The position numbers and the translations under genes were made by a program. A DNA stretch of 64,000 nucleotides from Camelus bactrianus (lineage: Eukaryota > Chordata > Mammalia > Artiodactyla > Camelidae), in NCBI RefSeq assembly GCF_048773025.1, contig NC_133550.1, forward strand, positions 57,481,176 through 57,545,175, read 5' to 3'. This document shows positions 50,206 through 62,009 of the stretch, piece after piece. Under the pieces are notes generated by a model that was given only the letters and a program-made list of their open reading frames with translations, ran no database searches and was not told the DNA's origin. Within the stretch, counting starts at the first letter, position 1; the number at the start of each line of letters is the position of its first letter.

Positions 50206-50620
50206 GCCACTTACTGAGTGTTCAGAGTCCCAGGCAGCAGCGTGTAAAGTTCACAGATAATCCCACTAATCCTCACGGCAATCCTAAGAATTGATATACC
50301 ATTATGTCCATTTTAAAGATGAGGAGAGTGGGGAGGGGATAGCTCAGTGGCAGAGTGCCTGCCCAGCATGCACAGGGTCCTGGGTTCAATCCCCAGCACC
50401 TCCACTTAAAAAGTAAGTCAATAAATGGACCTAATTACCTCCTCCCCTAAAAAAAATTTTTTTTAATAAAAATTAAAAAAAAAATGATGAAGAGAACGGA
50501 GGCTTTAGAGAAGGCAAGTAATCTGACTAAAGTCACACAGCCCAGAAATGGCAGAGCTCGGATTCAAGCCCAGGTTCATCTGACTGAAGAGCCCACTCTT
50601 TCGCCCAGAGCACTTCATCC
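50197..50620 (-). mobile_element. MIR SINE, antisense, split by a tRNA-Ala SINE
   Basis: The left part is 50197-50329 (CCACTTACTGAGTGTTCAGA, ATTATGTCCATTTTAAAGAT). The right part is 50483-50620 (GTCACACAGCCCAGAAATGG, AGCTCGGATTCAAGCCCAGG). They are consecutive pieces of one antisense MIR with the younger SINE between them. Confidence 0.8.
50316..50495 (+). mobile_element. Camelid tRNA-Ala SINE inside the MIR
   Basis: The body is about 50330-50482 with GATAGCTCAGTGGCAGAGTG and GGTTCAATCCCCAG. Flanks AAGATGAGGAGAG and AATGATGAAGAGAA are an imperfect target duplication. Confidence 0.88.
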
Positions 50621-50624
50621 CTGG

Positions 50625-52175
50625 GCTGTGCTGAATGGAGGGTCCCAGACCTGCCAGCAGTTTGCCCAGAATTCCGGACAATGCCCCACAGGAGCCAGGC
50701 CCAAATCTCTCCAGCCTTGGAGGCCTGTCTGGGTCCTCCCTGTTTAATTAAGTCTACCTGGGTCTTTTATGCATGTGTCCGGGATGGCAGTGCCCCACCT
50801 TGGAGCCCAGCCATGGTCCCCTTTATTTTTCTAACAGAAGAAAGTTAGCAGGACCCTCCCTTCCCTTCCCCAACTCCTCCCAATATGCAATGTTATAATT
50901 AGCACATTTTGTTACAAGGCGTCGCATCTGACTGGGCCACCGCAGCTGCAGGACAGCAACGACATTTACTTGAACTGGCTTTTCTCAAAGCACTGAAAGG
51001 AAGTACGTTATTGGAAGAGATGCTACACACTGGTCATTCTCTGTGTCGGTCTGTGGCGTCAGCAGCGGGGAAAGCACCCAGATCCCCAAAGCACTGTGCC
51101 TGGACTATGTGCTCAAGCCCCCGTACACCGCGGCTAACATGCAGGAACCCTACCCCTCTCCCAGCCTCTTCATCCTATCTTCCTGGACATTTCAACTGAA
51201 GTTTTCTACTCTCTTCTCTTGGCTTTGTCTGTTGCTCAAATTCAAATAAGTCTCTACTTAGCTGCTTTGGAAATAGAATCGATTTTTGTTCCGAAATCCA
51301 ACGTGATAAATTACACACAGAGTCACACGTTTTGTGAGGACCAGGAGAGTCCATGTAACTCTGCTTGCATCCATCCCTTAGGTACCTTCATCCAAAGAAT
51401 CACTTCATTTCCTTGCTATTTCATCAACATCTGAGGTGGCCTCCGTTTACTCCTTGCACCGCAAACTGGATGATGATTGTTCAGTGAGCCCACGTGGTGG
51501 AACTCAGGTTTTACCCGACACGGACCAAAGCTGCAAAAACAGAACGATTTCTTCTCGTGTGCCTGGTTTTACTGACTGCCTCGGCCATCTCCTCCTGAGC
51601 TCTGGAAACTTCCACCCATTGGGTGAATGGTCACAGCGTCCAGCGGCTTAGTGTTTTGGGCTTATTCCTTCCAAGAACAGGCTCAGCGCTGGTCTGCATT
51701 AAACGTAACCCACCAGCCAGGGGCGCAGCGTGGCCAGGCCCCCTACTGCAGTCTCTCATCTCCAGAGATGAGAACTCTGCCCTGATGCCGGGGTCCACAG
51801 GCCAGAAAGATAAAGGCCCATGAACCTTTTCTCTGTCCTCCAAGAATTTAGGGAGGACTGCTTCTCCTCCTGTCAAAACAAAGAAGGCTATTTTCCCTGC
51901 CCTTTTAACGGTCTGCTTCTTGGGGCAGGCATCCATTTCGGCCCAGGTCAGCTAAGCTGTGCAAAACACATTTCAAGTAGAATGGGGAAATATCAAATTT
52001 ACCATGGGTTTAGAGAAGACTCAAACATACAGCCCTCTCTTTTAGTGTTTCCCCTCCAGCTTCCACTGTCTCCAGGGAAAGTGGTTCAATCCTCAAGCAT
52101 CATTCTGAGATCTTCTTAACCATGGAGTCTCCTCTCAGAATCTGCTGAACCCAGGCAGCCATGGGGGTGATGGAA
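50625..52175. other. Downstream flank, unassigned
   Basis: No exon, RNA gene or clear repeat is recognised. Short frames on both strands show no domain. Confidence 0.45.
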
Positions 52176-52179
52176 TGGG

Positions 52180-52310
52180 GACTACCTAGCCTGTGACTCC
52201 CCTCGAGTAGCTTTATGAACTTGAACGAGGCCCCGCCCTTCAGTCTCTCACATTCTCATCTGGGAAATGGGCTCTTCTCTGCGCCGTCTCACTGGCCATG
52301 GTGAGGAGTG
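52180..52310 (+). mobile_element. MIR-like relic
   Basis: TTTATGAACTTGAACGAGG, then TCTCACATTCTCATCTGGGA and AATGGGCTC fits the middle of MIR, diverged. Confidence 0.45.
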
Positions 52311-52314
52311 GAGG

Positions 52315-53480
52315 GAGTGGATGTGAAAAGGCGCGGAGCCCCGGACATTGCTGGGACAGGTGCCCTGGGGGATTCACCACCGACTACAGAAGAAAGGACT
52401 TCGTTCTCCCATCTTCATTCAGGCATTTGCTTGTAGGAACGCCTTCCTCTCTTCTCCAAGATTCTCATCTCTTTCATCCAGAATGCTCCCCATTTCTCTT
52501 TTGGCTTCATTTTTTTTTTCTTTCATATGCTTCCCAACCTCTCTCCCCTCTCCTCCTTCTCCCCAGTGTTATTTCTCACTCCTTCACTCGCCGCAGCACC
52601 ACGGCGATCACTTCTGCCCCTAACCCATCGTGTGTATCAGTCCCCTCAATCCAAATGTGGAACTAGGGAAAAATTAATTCTTTGTTCTTTCCACTGTAAT
52701 TCTAGAGGATTTAGCATCCTTGGTTTGCCATTAGACAAGGACCCTCTTAGAGCATCAAATCTCCCTACTCCTGGTCCTAAGTAGGAATAATAAATACAAC
52801 TTCCAAAAAGATTCCTAAGCAAGAGGCAAATTAGAACCTAATTCCCTTCCCTGTTCACAATCATCATCTCCATGGTCGACACAGTCCTTTTCTGAAGTGC
52901 TGTGGTCTGAATAGGAATAACCAAGGATTTTCCTCATTTTGTCTTTTCAGACGTATCTCGGGTCCTCAATCCTTTCACAGGGCTTTCTGTTTTCCTTAGT
53001 TCTATGAAGCCTGACTTCTAGGACAGTATTTTCCACTGAAATGGCTATTGAGTCGAAAGAACCAGTTCACAAATACTGGAACTGATCTTAGAAGACCTAG
53101 AAGAAGGGTGTGTGTGGCCAGCTCATCCCCTGTTGTAGCAAAAAGAAAACTGAAAAAATGACCCTGGGAAATAGAGGCACAAATAACGTATTTGTTAATT
53201 GAGTTAATTACTCAATTAACTCCAACAGGAGATGCAGGTTTTGTGTTCTGTGTCTGAGTTAGTTTAGAGAACAGGCCCAATTCTTCCTTTCAGCACAGGA
53301 AGATCTGGCCGGGTGGGTCCCTGCAAGCATCGTCTCTGAATTTCTCGTTTTAGACGTTTACCTCACAGAGGCAGCCAAAGGCATGTTGTCTCCTGGATCC
53401 TGAAAACAGATAAGAGCATTTCTAAAACAGAGTCTTGTTCAGAAATGTGGGTGTGTCCCAAGTTCTTTCCCGAGCTAGTG
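52315..53480. other. Downstream flank with a palindrome
   Basis: No gene is recognised. A pyrimidine-rich block lies at 52440-52570. The palindrome at 53194-53222 is listed separately. Confidence 0.45.
53194..53222. repeat. Perfect palindrome with two alternative hairpin registers
   Basis: GTTAATTGAGT (53194-53204) and ACTCAATTAAC (53210-53220) are perfect 11-base inverted arms around TAATT. In a second register, GAGTTAATT (53201-53209) pairs with AATTAACTC (53214-53222). It contains several TAATTA/AATTA homeodomain-type cores. Confidence 0.8.
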
Positions 53481-53489
53481 GCTGTTCCC

Positions 53490-53665
53490 CTGAGGTGACT
53501 GTGCACCCAGGGAACATTTGGCAACATCTGGAGACATTCAGGGCTGTCATGCTGGGCAGTGTTACCAGCATCTAGGTGAGTCGAGGCCGGAGATGCTGCA
53601 AAGCACAGGACAGACGCCCACAACAACCATCAAGCCCAAGACAGGTTGGGAAACCTGAGTTAGGC
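53490..53665 (+). mobile_element. MER20-like hAT-Charlie relic
   Basis: GGGAACATTTGGCAACATCT, GGAGACATTCAGGGCTGTCA, CCAGCATCTAGGTGAGTCGA and GCACAGGACAGACGCCCACA follow MER20 in order. Confidence 0.75.
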
Positions 53666-53669
53666 CAGT

Positions 53670-54455
53670 GGGAAGGTAAAAATGAGACAACCAACAAAGA
53701 GATGAAGGAAGAGAGGTGAACTAGAGAAAGAAACAGAACTAGAAGAGAACAGGTAAACCCAGTGAGTGGCGAAGTTCCTATCCTGTGCACAGGCTATGAA
53801 CTAGTAACCATTTCTCCCTTGATGCTAAAGGATCAAATCCAGAAAAATCAGATGGGAGCCCCGAGGGGCACCTTCAGGGAATGCCTCGGATGGCTCTCAC
53901 CAGGAAGAGTGATTAAATGCCATCACTAGCATGATTAGACTCTTCTGAGAATGCAGTTTATATAAAGGGTGACAACAATTTATGATGCCAAATATTATAT
54001 AAGAATTAGTGCCAATAAACTGCTAGACACTGGATGGACACCGGATCCAGCTTTGGCCTTTATATACGTCTTACTTAGGACCAAATAAACCGTATCTTCT
54101 GGCAGATGATTTGGCATTTATATTTTTACTAGTAAATAGGTACCCTGGGTAGGATCTGTCTACCTCCTTTGTGAACCCATGAGCCAAGGAAGCTCATGGA
54201 TTCCCCCACCTCCTGCATGCCTCCAGCACTCCCAGGAGAATAACATGAGGAAACTGGTGAAGTTCTGGGTGATGTCTCCAGGGGGACTTTTATTCATAGT
54301 CTTTCGTGAAACATTAAGCAACTGCTGTGTGTCAGGCATTCAGTGAAAGCTGAGTGGGTGGGTGTTGGGCCCCTCTTCCCGCCCTCATCCATCTGTCACT
54401 CTTCTGCAGATAAATAGATAAATATCAAAATGCCCTCGGAAGTCCACCAGCTTAA
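53670..54455. other. Downstream flank, unassigned
   Basis: A weak L2/MIR-like phrase is at 54300-54350 (GCAACTGCTGTGTGTCAGGC). Nothing else is recognised. Confidence 0.4.
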
Positions 54456-54459
54456 TGTT

Positions 54460-55290
54460 TGTATGTTTGTTTGTCTGTTTCCTTTCATCCCCAATCCTGT
54501 TCTCCCTCCCAACCATCCTAATGTGTTTAATGTAAAGCCCTATGTCTGTGTACATTCTTACAAAAAGTATATTAGTGTTTTGTGTGCAAGTATTCTCAGC
54601 TTATGCAGATGTTCATACTATAGGCCTCATTTGCTTCTTTGTTGGTTTGTTGGATTGTTTTTCACTCCATACAGTGTTTTTAAGATCCTCCCCAGTTTCC
54701 TGTGTACATCGAATCCATTGTTTCTAACTCACTCCTGTGTGCTCTAAGGTGTCTTATAGCTGGTTTATCTGCTTCCCAGTTTGCCTCCATCCCCTCCACA
54801 GAAGCACCCTTGGACACGTTCCTTTATAACCCTGTAGGAGAGTTTCTCTGGGATGCACATGCATGAGCAGAGTCTCCGGCTCACAGGGTCTGAATATATT
54901 GAACCTGACTCTATTGCCGAAAGGCTCTCCAGAATGACAGCTCAGACTGGCACCCCATCTCCGCCCCCAGCAGCTCGCTGTATCTCCACTTCCTTCCCCA
55001 CCCCCACCACATGCTTGGCAGCACCTAGATTTCTAATCTTCCCAGTCCCACAAGTGTGAAGTAGCGCCTGCTGGATGTCTGCCCGGCATTCACCCGCCGG
55101 TTGAACATTCCCGATGACTATACGACATTCACCTGGTTTACAAATGACATCAAGTGTCTCTTCACGTGCTGAATTCTTTTAGGACTCCTCTTCCCTCTTC
55201 TGAAAATTGCCTTTTCAGATTCTTTGCCCCTTTAGCTAATGGGGGCCTCTATACTTTTTATTGGTTGTAGGGAGTCTTCTTGATACTAAT
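54460..55290 (-). mobile_element. Old L1 relic, antisense
   Basis: TTTCTAACTCACTCCTGTGT, TGGGATGCACATGCATGAGC and CTTCTGAAAATTGCCTTTTC, with the general order, fit an old antisense L1 end. The subfamily is not resolved. Confidence 0.5.
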
Positions 55291-55363
55291 GGTGAGCTTG
55301 TTACTCACACACACGGTCAGGGGACCTTACAAACTCCAATGGGAGGAACACTTCTCAAGATTA

Positions 55364-55530
55364 AAAAGCACTTTCTTTTATTTTTTTAATTCTTTTTTGG
55401 GGGGTGGGGGTAATTAGGTTGGTTGGTCTGTTTGTTTAATGAAAGAACTGGGGATTGAACCCAGGACCTCATGCATGCTAAGTACACACGCTACCACTGA
55501 GCTCTACCCTCCTCCAAGAAAAACACTTTC
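55364..55530 (-). mobile_element. Camelid tRNA-Ala SINE, antisense
   Basis: The body is about 55376-55518 with GGATTGAACCCAGGACCTC, CATGCATGCTAAGTACACAC and CTGAGCTCTACCCTCCTCC. Flanks AAAAGCACTTTC and AAAACACTTTC are a near-identical target duplication. Confidence 0.88.
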
Positions 55531-55974
55531 AAGCAAAGGACCCATCACATTTTTTTTTTCCAGTAAAAATGGAGTCCATCACTAAAGAATGTGAGAACAC
55601 AGGCAAGTTCCTGAATGACAGGTACACCTCTCTTCAACATAAGCTTGCACCTCCTGGTCGCCATTCAGAGGCTGTGTGTCCCCTGCTACTCTGCCAAGGA
55701 AGAGGGTTCGGAATAAGCTGTGAGAGGTCGGACGGGGTGATGCCACCCTCATGGGTACAGTCGAAATGGGGCATGTGCTGACCTGTCCTAGGAGGTAGCC
55801 ATGCGTCTTGTTCAACCCACGTGTCCCCATGCTTAGGACAGTGCCTGACACAGCTCAAAAAAATATATGAATGAGTGCTTGAAAGAAAGAAAAAAATGAA
55901 TGAATGAATAAACCAAACTAGATCTAGATCCAAAGTCAGCAGACCAGAAAATCTCAATCAAATGTCACCAACAA

Positions 55975-56105
55975 TCTGAGCTGTGTGGACTCAATCAAGT
56001 CACTGGAACACTCCAGACTTCATCTTGCTCAGCTCTGAAATGAGTGGCGAGACTAAGTGATGTAAGGTCCCTCTCAAATGCTGGTTCCAACATTTCTGTG
56101 TGCTG
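55975..56105 (+). mobile_element. MIR-like relic
   Basis: CAATCAAGTCACTGGAACAC, then CAGCTCTGAAATGAGTGGCG and AAGGTCCCTCTCAAATGCTG fits the 3' half of a MIR-type SINE. Confidence 0.4.
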
Positions 56106-56188
56106 GAATCATATTACACGTGTATGACTTACATGAATTTGATTATGTGAGCTCGGCAAGGGGAAGAGAAGCACTTATACACATGCAT

Positions 56189-57057
56189 AAAGAAAAGGCC
56201 CTGTAAACTGACTATACTCCAATAAAAAAAAATCTAATAAACTGACTATGCTTCAATAAAAATAATAAATAAATAAGTAAATCTATTTGAGACAGGTTAG
56301 AAAGGAAGGAAGGAAGAAAGGATGAAAGAAAAGGCCCTGGTGCAGCCACTATGGAAAAGAGTATGGAGAGCCCTTTAAAAACTAAAAATAGACTTACCCT
56401 ATGATCCAGCAACCCCACTCCTAGGCATATGTAGAGTTTTCCAGAGAAAACTCTAATTTGAAAAGATACATGTGCCCCCAATGTTCCTAGCAGCACTATT
56501 TACAATAGCCAAGATGTGGAAGCAACCTAAGTGTCCATCGACAGATGACTGGATAAAAAAGATGTGGCATATATATGAGCAATGGAATACTACTCAGCCA
56601 TAAAAAAGAATAAAATAATGCCATTTGCAGCAACATGGATGAACCGAGAGATTGTCATACTAAATGAAGTAAGTCAGACAGAGAAAGAAAAATACCATAT
56701 GATGTCACTTATATATGGAATCTAAAAAAATGAGACAAATGAATTTATTTACAAAGCAGAAACAGACTCACAGACTTAGAAAACAGACCTATGGTTACCA
56801 GGGGAAAAGGGAGGACGGATCAATTGACAGTTCGGATTTGCAAATACTAACTACCATGTATAAAATAGATAAACAACAAGTTTCTACTAAGTAACACAGG
56901 GAACTATATTCAATACCTTATAATAGCCTATAATGAAAAAGAATATGAAAAGGAAGGAATATATATATGTATGACTGAATCACTATGCTGTACACCTAAG
57001 TTAACACAACATTGTAAATCCACTATACTTCAGTTTAAAAAATAAAGAAAAGGCCCT
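56189..57057 (+). mobile_element. Two L1 3' ends at one target site (tripled 14-bp duplication)
   Basis: AAAGAAAAGGCCCT occurs at 56189-56202, 56325-56338 and 57044-57057. Between the first two lies a short L1 tail with A-rich and GGAA-rich sequence. Between the last two lies a longer L1 3' end (56339-57043) from GGTGCAGCCACTATGG to CACTATACTTCAG. Both are in + orientation. Confidence 0.88.
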
Positions 57058-57059
57058 CA

Positions 57060-59260
57060 TCACTTCTCCCTGCGGAACACATCCCTCGGAGTGATTGGGA
57101 GATGGAAGACATAAATCCCACTCAATCAGTCCCAATGCACTGAGAGTGATTCCCCTGAGAATTTCCCAAACAACTTGGTTCCTAAACACAAGCCTACCAT
57201 TTCATCTGCTATCCAGTTGAACGACTTCCAACAATTTTTCACATCCAGGCATATGGACTTCCTGAGAAAGGTACTAATAAAGTGCCCGACATGGACCCTC
57301 CCTAACAGATTTTCAACGGTCATTTTCATTCCACTGATGTTCTCATTATGTGCTGACTTCAGGGCTGAGGTTCTGCATGAGATCACAGTGATATAATCAT
57401 GACCCGAGGATTTGTACTGGGGCATCTGAAAAGTAACAGTTTCCATGAAGAGAAAGTGCAACACTGGAAGCACTTACAGCAATTTTACTGAATCTGGTTT
57501 TTTGTTCTTTTTTTTTTTTTTCACATTAAGCAGAATAATGACAAGTAATAAGTTCTGTGACTTCGCAGTCAGAGACAAAGTTAGATATACAACTTTGAGC
57601 CCCAGTGGGAAAGTGGTGGCTGGTGTTCTGAATCTGATTTTCTGATAGCTCGTGCTTGGCCAGGATTCTCTAATTTACCACAGTCGCCACCACTCCCTAT
57701 TGCCCTACACTAGGCCTGCTTCAATCAGTGGTTACCTCCTTGGCCCTGTTGGGTATCTTGAATTTGCAGTTCTTTTACTAATAAAGCACCAGCAGATCCA
57801 TGGAGACCTCAGTGACTGTGAATTCCCTAAACTGTGCAAAGAAGAATAGAATAACAGTCTCAGAGCATCTTTCTACTTATTGCTATAAACTGCAGCAGCC
57901 CCACGTGACCGCTGAGATGCGTTAAATCTGTATTTCTTTTCCGACCTGCCTCTCTGGGTGAACTGTTTGGTCTTATTCTCCCTGGCTCACCAACAGCGCA
58001 GCTCATTTCAAGATGCAGGGATTCAGGACATTAACCAACCTAGCTTGACAGGCCCTGCTGGCAGCAGGCCTTGCAGGGATGTCAGACAGCATGTCGAATC
58101 TGTGTCATCCCCATTGGAGAGACCCGAGCTTCTCCACTGCAGCCAGTCCCAGGCCCCGGCAGGTGGGACGTCTCTTGCTGTGGACAGAGGCAGCCTGGAG
58201 CCCCCCTGCTGTTTCCAGCCATCGGCCTCAGGACCCATCAGTCACTCTGAGGTCAGCTCCAGAGCCAGCGGCACGGAGCACTGAATGTGACAGGGGCAGC
58301 GCCACGGGGAGGGGAGCTGAAAGCATGTATACTTTTTAGAAGCCAGCTTCATGTTCCTGAGAAAAAGGCAAGTCAGTCAGTGGAAGGAGGAGAAACAGCT
58401 AAACCACAGTTGGTAAGCCCTGTTGGAGCGGGGAAATGATGGCTGGGAAGAAATCAGACCCACTCACTGCCTGGGAAAGAAAACCTCTAAAAGCCACATG
58501 GGGCCAGAAGTTGATCAAAGACCGGATGTTGGGAAAAACACCAAATCCAAGAGGGCAGAACTGTCCCCTGCTGGTCATGCTTTCCCAGATGGGCACTGGC
58601 TTGTGTTTAGCCAACATTAAGTCCAGAGTCACTCCCCTCAGAATACACGCCAAGGGTTACTCAGAGAGCCTGTGGGAGGAGCCCAAGAGTTTAAGAACCA
58701 AGAGTAGGAAGCCCAGTGTCAGACTGGAAATGACCCTCTCCCTCTGTCCCGTCACCACCCTGGGGGGCTGGCAGCTGCCTCGCCTGTTACCCGAGGCCAT
58801 CGAGGTGGGTGCCACCCCCAGCCACAGCTTTTGCAAACCCCACCCTGCTGTTACCCCATCAAATACGCAATACAATTCTGATATAAACACAGCTCCTAAG
58901 ATCCAGAGCTGCCCAGGGCTGATGGTGACGTCTAGATCTTGAAAACTGCTGGTACACACAATCCCATCCCGCAGGGCCTCCTGGGATCAAAAACAGCAGA
59001 TGGGAACCACGTGGGCATCACTGCCGCCCTGCACCCACGACAAGAGGCAGGCTGGGGACCAGGCTCGCGCCTTTCCGGTGTAGTTTTCGGCACACAGGAT
59101 GGACTTCTGTGTGTCAATGGTAAAGGTTAGGCAAGACACACTGATAGTCTTTTGTGGTCCACACTACACCAAGGGCACAGAAAACAAAGTTCTTATTTTC
59201 ACTTTATGTTCCACTCATAAAACCAAACTTCAAATGTGGCCTAGTCACCGTGTGCCAACA
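57060..59260. other. Downstream flank, unassigned
   Basis: Unique-looking sequence, GC-richer from 58050 to 58310 and 58720 to 59080. The 168-aa plus frame at 58436-58942 has a plausible length. It has no recognisable domain and no splice or homology support. Confidence 0.4.
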
Positions 59261-59264
59261 AGAG

Positions 59265-59485
59265 AACATAAGGGTAAGAACGTGAGCTTCTGGACTCAGA
59301 TTGTGTGGGTTCAAATCCCGGATCCATCCCTGTTTGTGAAGTTCCTTAACCTCCGACCTGGTTTCCTCACAGATAAAATGAGGATAATAGCAATACTATT
59401 ACTGTGTGTATTAAATGAGTTAATACATACAAAACTCATAGCACATTGCCTGTCATATAGTAGGCACTTAATAAATGTGTGTGTG
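59265..59485 (+). mobile_element. MIR SINE
   Basis: GTGTGGGTTCAAATCCCGGA, GGTTTCCTCACAGATAAAAT, AAATGAGTTAATACATACAA, then TAGTAGGCACTTAATAAATG. Confidence 0.82.
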
Positions 59486-59520
59486 ATTTCTATATTTAGA
59501 ATTTTTAATATTAAAAATTA

Positions 59521-59765
59521 AAATTTTTGATTTTATTTTATTGAAGTATAGTTGATTTACAATGCTAGTTTCAGGTGTCAGCAGAGTGATTCAGTTATAT
59601 ATATAATACATTTTTTTTCAGATTCTTTTTCATTATAGCTTATTACAAGATATTGAACATAGTTCCCTGTGCTATATACAGGTCTTTGTTATCTATTTTA
59701 TATATATTAGCGTATATCTGCTAATCCCAAACTCCTAATTTATCCCTTCCCCCCTTTTATATGTT
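59521..59765 (-). mobile_element. L1 3' end, antisense
   Basis: GAAGTATAGTTGATTTACAA, CATTATAGCTTATTACAAGA and AAACTCCTAATTTATCCC are the antisense young L1 tail, 5'-truncated. It lies between two MIRs. Confidence 0.82.
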
Positions 59766-59794
59766 TGCTATCATTATTATATCATCGTGGTATT

Positions 59795-60040
59795 AAAGAG
59801 GATGGTGATTAAGAGCTGAGACACCGGGTTCTATTCAGGCTCAAACACTTACTCGCTAAGTGACCTGGTCGAGTTACCCGACGTGCCTCAGCCTCAGTTT
59901 CATAAACTGTAAAATGAAATTAATGCCATTACCCTCCTCGTAGGGTTGTTTTGAAAATTAAATGAAATAGTGGATTTAAAGCAATTAAGGCAGGGCCTGG
60001 AGCAAAGTTACAGCCCAGTAATTGTTAACTATTTTTATTG
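59795..60040 (+). mobile_element. MIR SINE
   Basis: GGATGGTGATTAAGAGCTGA, GCCTCAGTTTCATAAACTGT, CGTAGGGTTGTTTTGAAAAT, then AAGGCAGGGCCTGGAGCAAA. Confidence 0.8.
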
Positions 60041-60264
60041 TTATTTAATGAAATGGGTTTGACATTGGAACAAAAGTAAGATATGAGAATGTTTAATGTT
60101 TCTTCCCCAAAGTAGAAAAATGACCTCTCTGCTGAGTCAAAGACATAGGTACATAATTTCTTCAATTTCCTGCCTTCGGCCCATTTGATAAAACAGCACA
60201 GAGCCAACTCCACTTGCAGAAGCAACGGCCAAAGCGGGCTTTCCCCTAACGGCGCAGCCGCGGC

Positions 60265-60283
60265 CTGCCGCCAGGGGGCAGCA
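60265..60283 (+). promoter_or_regulatory. CTCF-like motif
   Basis: CTGCCGCCAGGGGGCAGCA matches the 19-bp CTCF consensus except at two positions. It sits in a small CpG-rich patch (60250-60310). Confidence 0.5.
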
Positions 60284-60284
60284 G

Positions 60285-61640
60285 TTAGCCCGTGGCGCTT
60301 TGGAAGCCCCGGGTCAGACAACTATTCGAGTCACCCCCAATCAGCGTGTATTTTCTGAAGGCCCAATCTCACAGCAAAAAGAAGGAAACGAAAAAAAAGA
60401 CCTGGTGAGGCAGATCCCTCCTGGAACCAGGGCCTGGCCTCAGGCCGCAGGACACCCCCATGAGCTTGTGAGCGCCCAGCCCTGGTGTCATTGCCGGCCG
60501 AGCAGTCCCAGCCCCAGGGAAGGCCTTGAATGTGAGAAACTATAGGGTGAGGTGTTCCAAAACACGGAGGGGCTCGCAGGTGGCAGATGGGCCTGCTAGG
60601 AGCAATGGTCCCCAGTCTAAGGTGACAAAAGGGAAAATAAAAGAAGGAAGCATGGGTGTAGAATGTGAGGAAAGAGGGAAAGACAAAAATGGGGAGGGGT
60701 CTCCCACACTGCCTCCCGGGCCCACTCGGTACCCCCAGGGCCGTGGGCGGCCGGGCCCCTCCCTTCATTTGAACCGCAGCCCCCACCCCCAATCCAAGGG
60801 CATTACCAGATGGGGGCCAAGGACAGCCCAGGCATCTACACTTTATTTCTTAAAACTTTTGTTAACGTTTAAAATCTCTCCCAAATAGGTTGTTTACCAA
60901 AGAGAAAAACAGCCAAGAAATTGGCAGCTAAGGGGCTTATCAGGAGGGAAAATGTAATAAAGATGAGTGTGCCATCTGAGATGAAGGAGGTGATTGAACA
61001 AGCCCCTCCTGGGTGCGCTCGGGCTGGCGGGCGTCTGTCAGGTCAAGGAGGGAGATCCGGGTGCGGACAGAGAGGGCAAGGCTGCACCACTGGGAGGCGG
61101 ACACCCCAGTCTGAGCAGAGCTGGGAGCTTCAGCCTCATCACATCTCGAGGCCCCTCAGATCCAGCTGCTTCTCTCTTCTGGAATCAATGGGACATTAGG
61201 AATAGTCTCTTTGTCTGCAGGACATCCAGGGACAGACCTGAGAGGCTGCTGTCGGCCTACCAGCACCAGGCAGGTGACAGTAAATACATTCATGTTGGGT
61301 CTCCTTGCCAACGATCTGCCAGTTTCTAGAACCTTGGGATGGGAAGAAAATTTAGGGCTCGTCTAGCTCAGTGCCCCAGCGTGAGTGATAGAATTCTGCC
61401 TACAGCTTTCCTGCCAAGATTCATCCAGCCGAATCCCTCCAGTGAAAGACAAGTCGCCTCTGCAAGGCGACCTACTGTGTGCTGGGGCATCACACTTGGG
61501 AGACGGCCTTGTCCACAACAAGGGGAAAGGTGCCCCCTGGCAACCAGATCCCATGGGTTCTCAGTCTGCCTCTGGGTCCATCCCCAATTATCCCATCCTT
61601 CTCCACACTCAGGACCAGCCCCAGACATCTGAGGAATGCC
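60285..61640. other. Downstream flank, GC-richer, unassigned
   Basis: No exon or named repeat. The 153-aa minus frame at 60331-60792 and 111-aa plus frame at 60994-61329 lack domains. A weaker CTCF-like site is at 61528-61546 (listed). Confidence 0.4.
61528..61546 (-). promoter_or_regulatory. Weak CTCF-like motif
   Basis: The minus strand reads TGGTTGCCAGGGGGCACCT. The core AGGGGGCA is kept, with four mismatches to the full consensus. Confidence 0.3.
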
Positions 61641-61665
61641 ATTACGCTGCACCTAATAACCCCTA

Positions 61666-61707
<42 letters not shown>

Positions 61708-62005
61708 CCCTTTTCTTGAGACCAAATCTTGCCAAACCAAGACCCCAGTTGTTCTTTACATCTCATGATCCTGAGTCTCTTCACATCCTGATCTCTCTCT
61801 GCTGGGTGTGTCAGTTTCACCATGGCCCCACCCAAATCAGCTTCCTTGTTATAGACACTGGGCTTCTGTTCACATGGCCCCATGATGGGGAGACCTGGGC
61901 CTGTTCTGTTCACTGCTGTATCCGCCCCGCAAAGATCTGTCTGCTGTCTGGTCCACTGCTAGACACTCAAGGAGTATTTGCTTAGTAAATGAATGCCATT
62001 TTGAA
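61640..62005 (+). mobile_element. L2 3'-end-like relic with (CT)n(CA)n
   Basis: CATCCTGATCTCTCTCTGCT and, at the end, CACTGCTAGACACTCAAGGA then GTATTTGCTTAGTAAATGAA fit an L2 tail. A CT/CA microsatellite lies at 61669-61708. Confidence 0.45.
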
Positions 62006-62009
62006 AATA

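Noticed and set aside
58436-58942. 168-aa plus frame as a new gene downstream of BEST3
   Set aside because: No recognisable domain, no promoter or splice support, and overlapping frames of similar length occur by chance in this GC-richer stretch.
60331-60792. 153-aa minus frame
   Set aside because: Low-complexity, Pro/Phe-rich translation of a purine-rich stretch, with no family resemblance.
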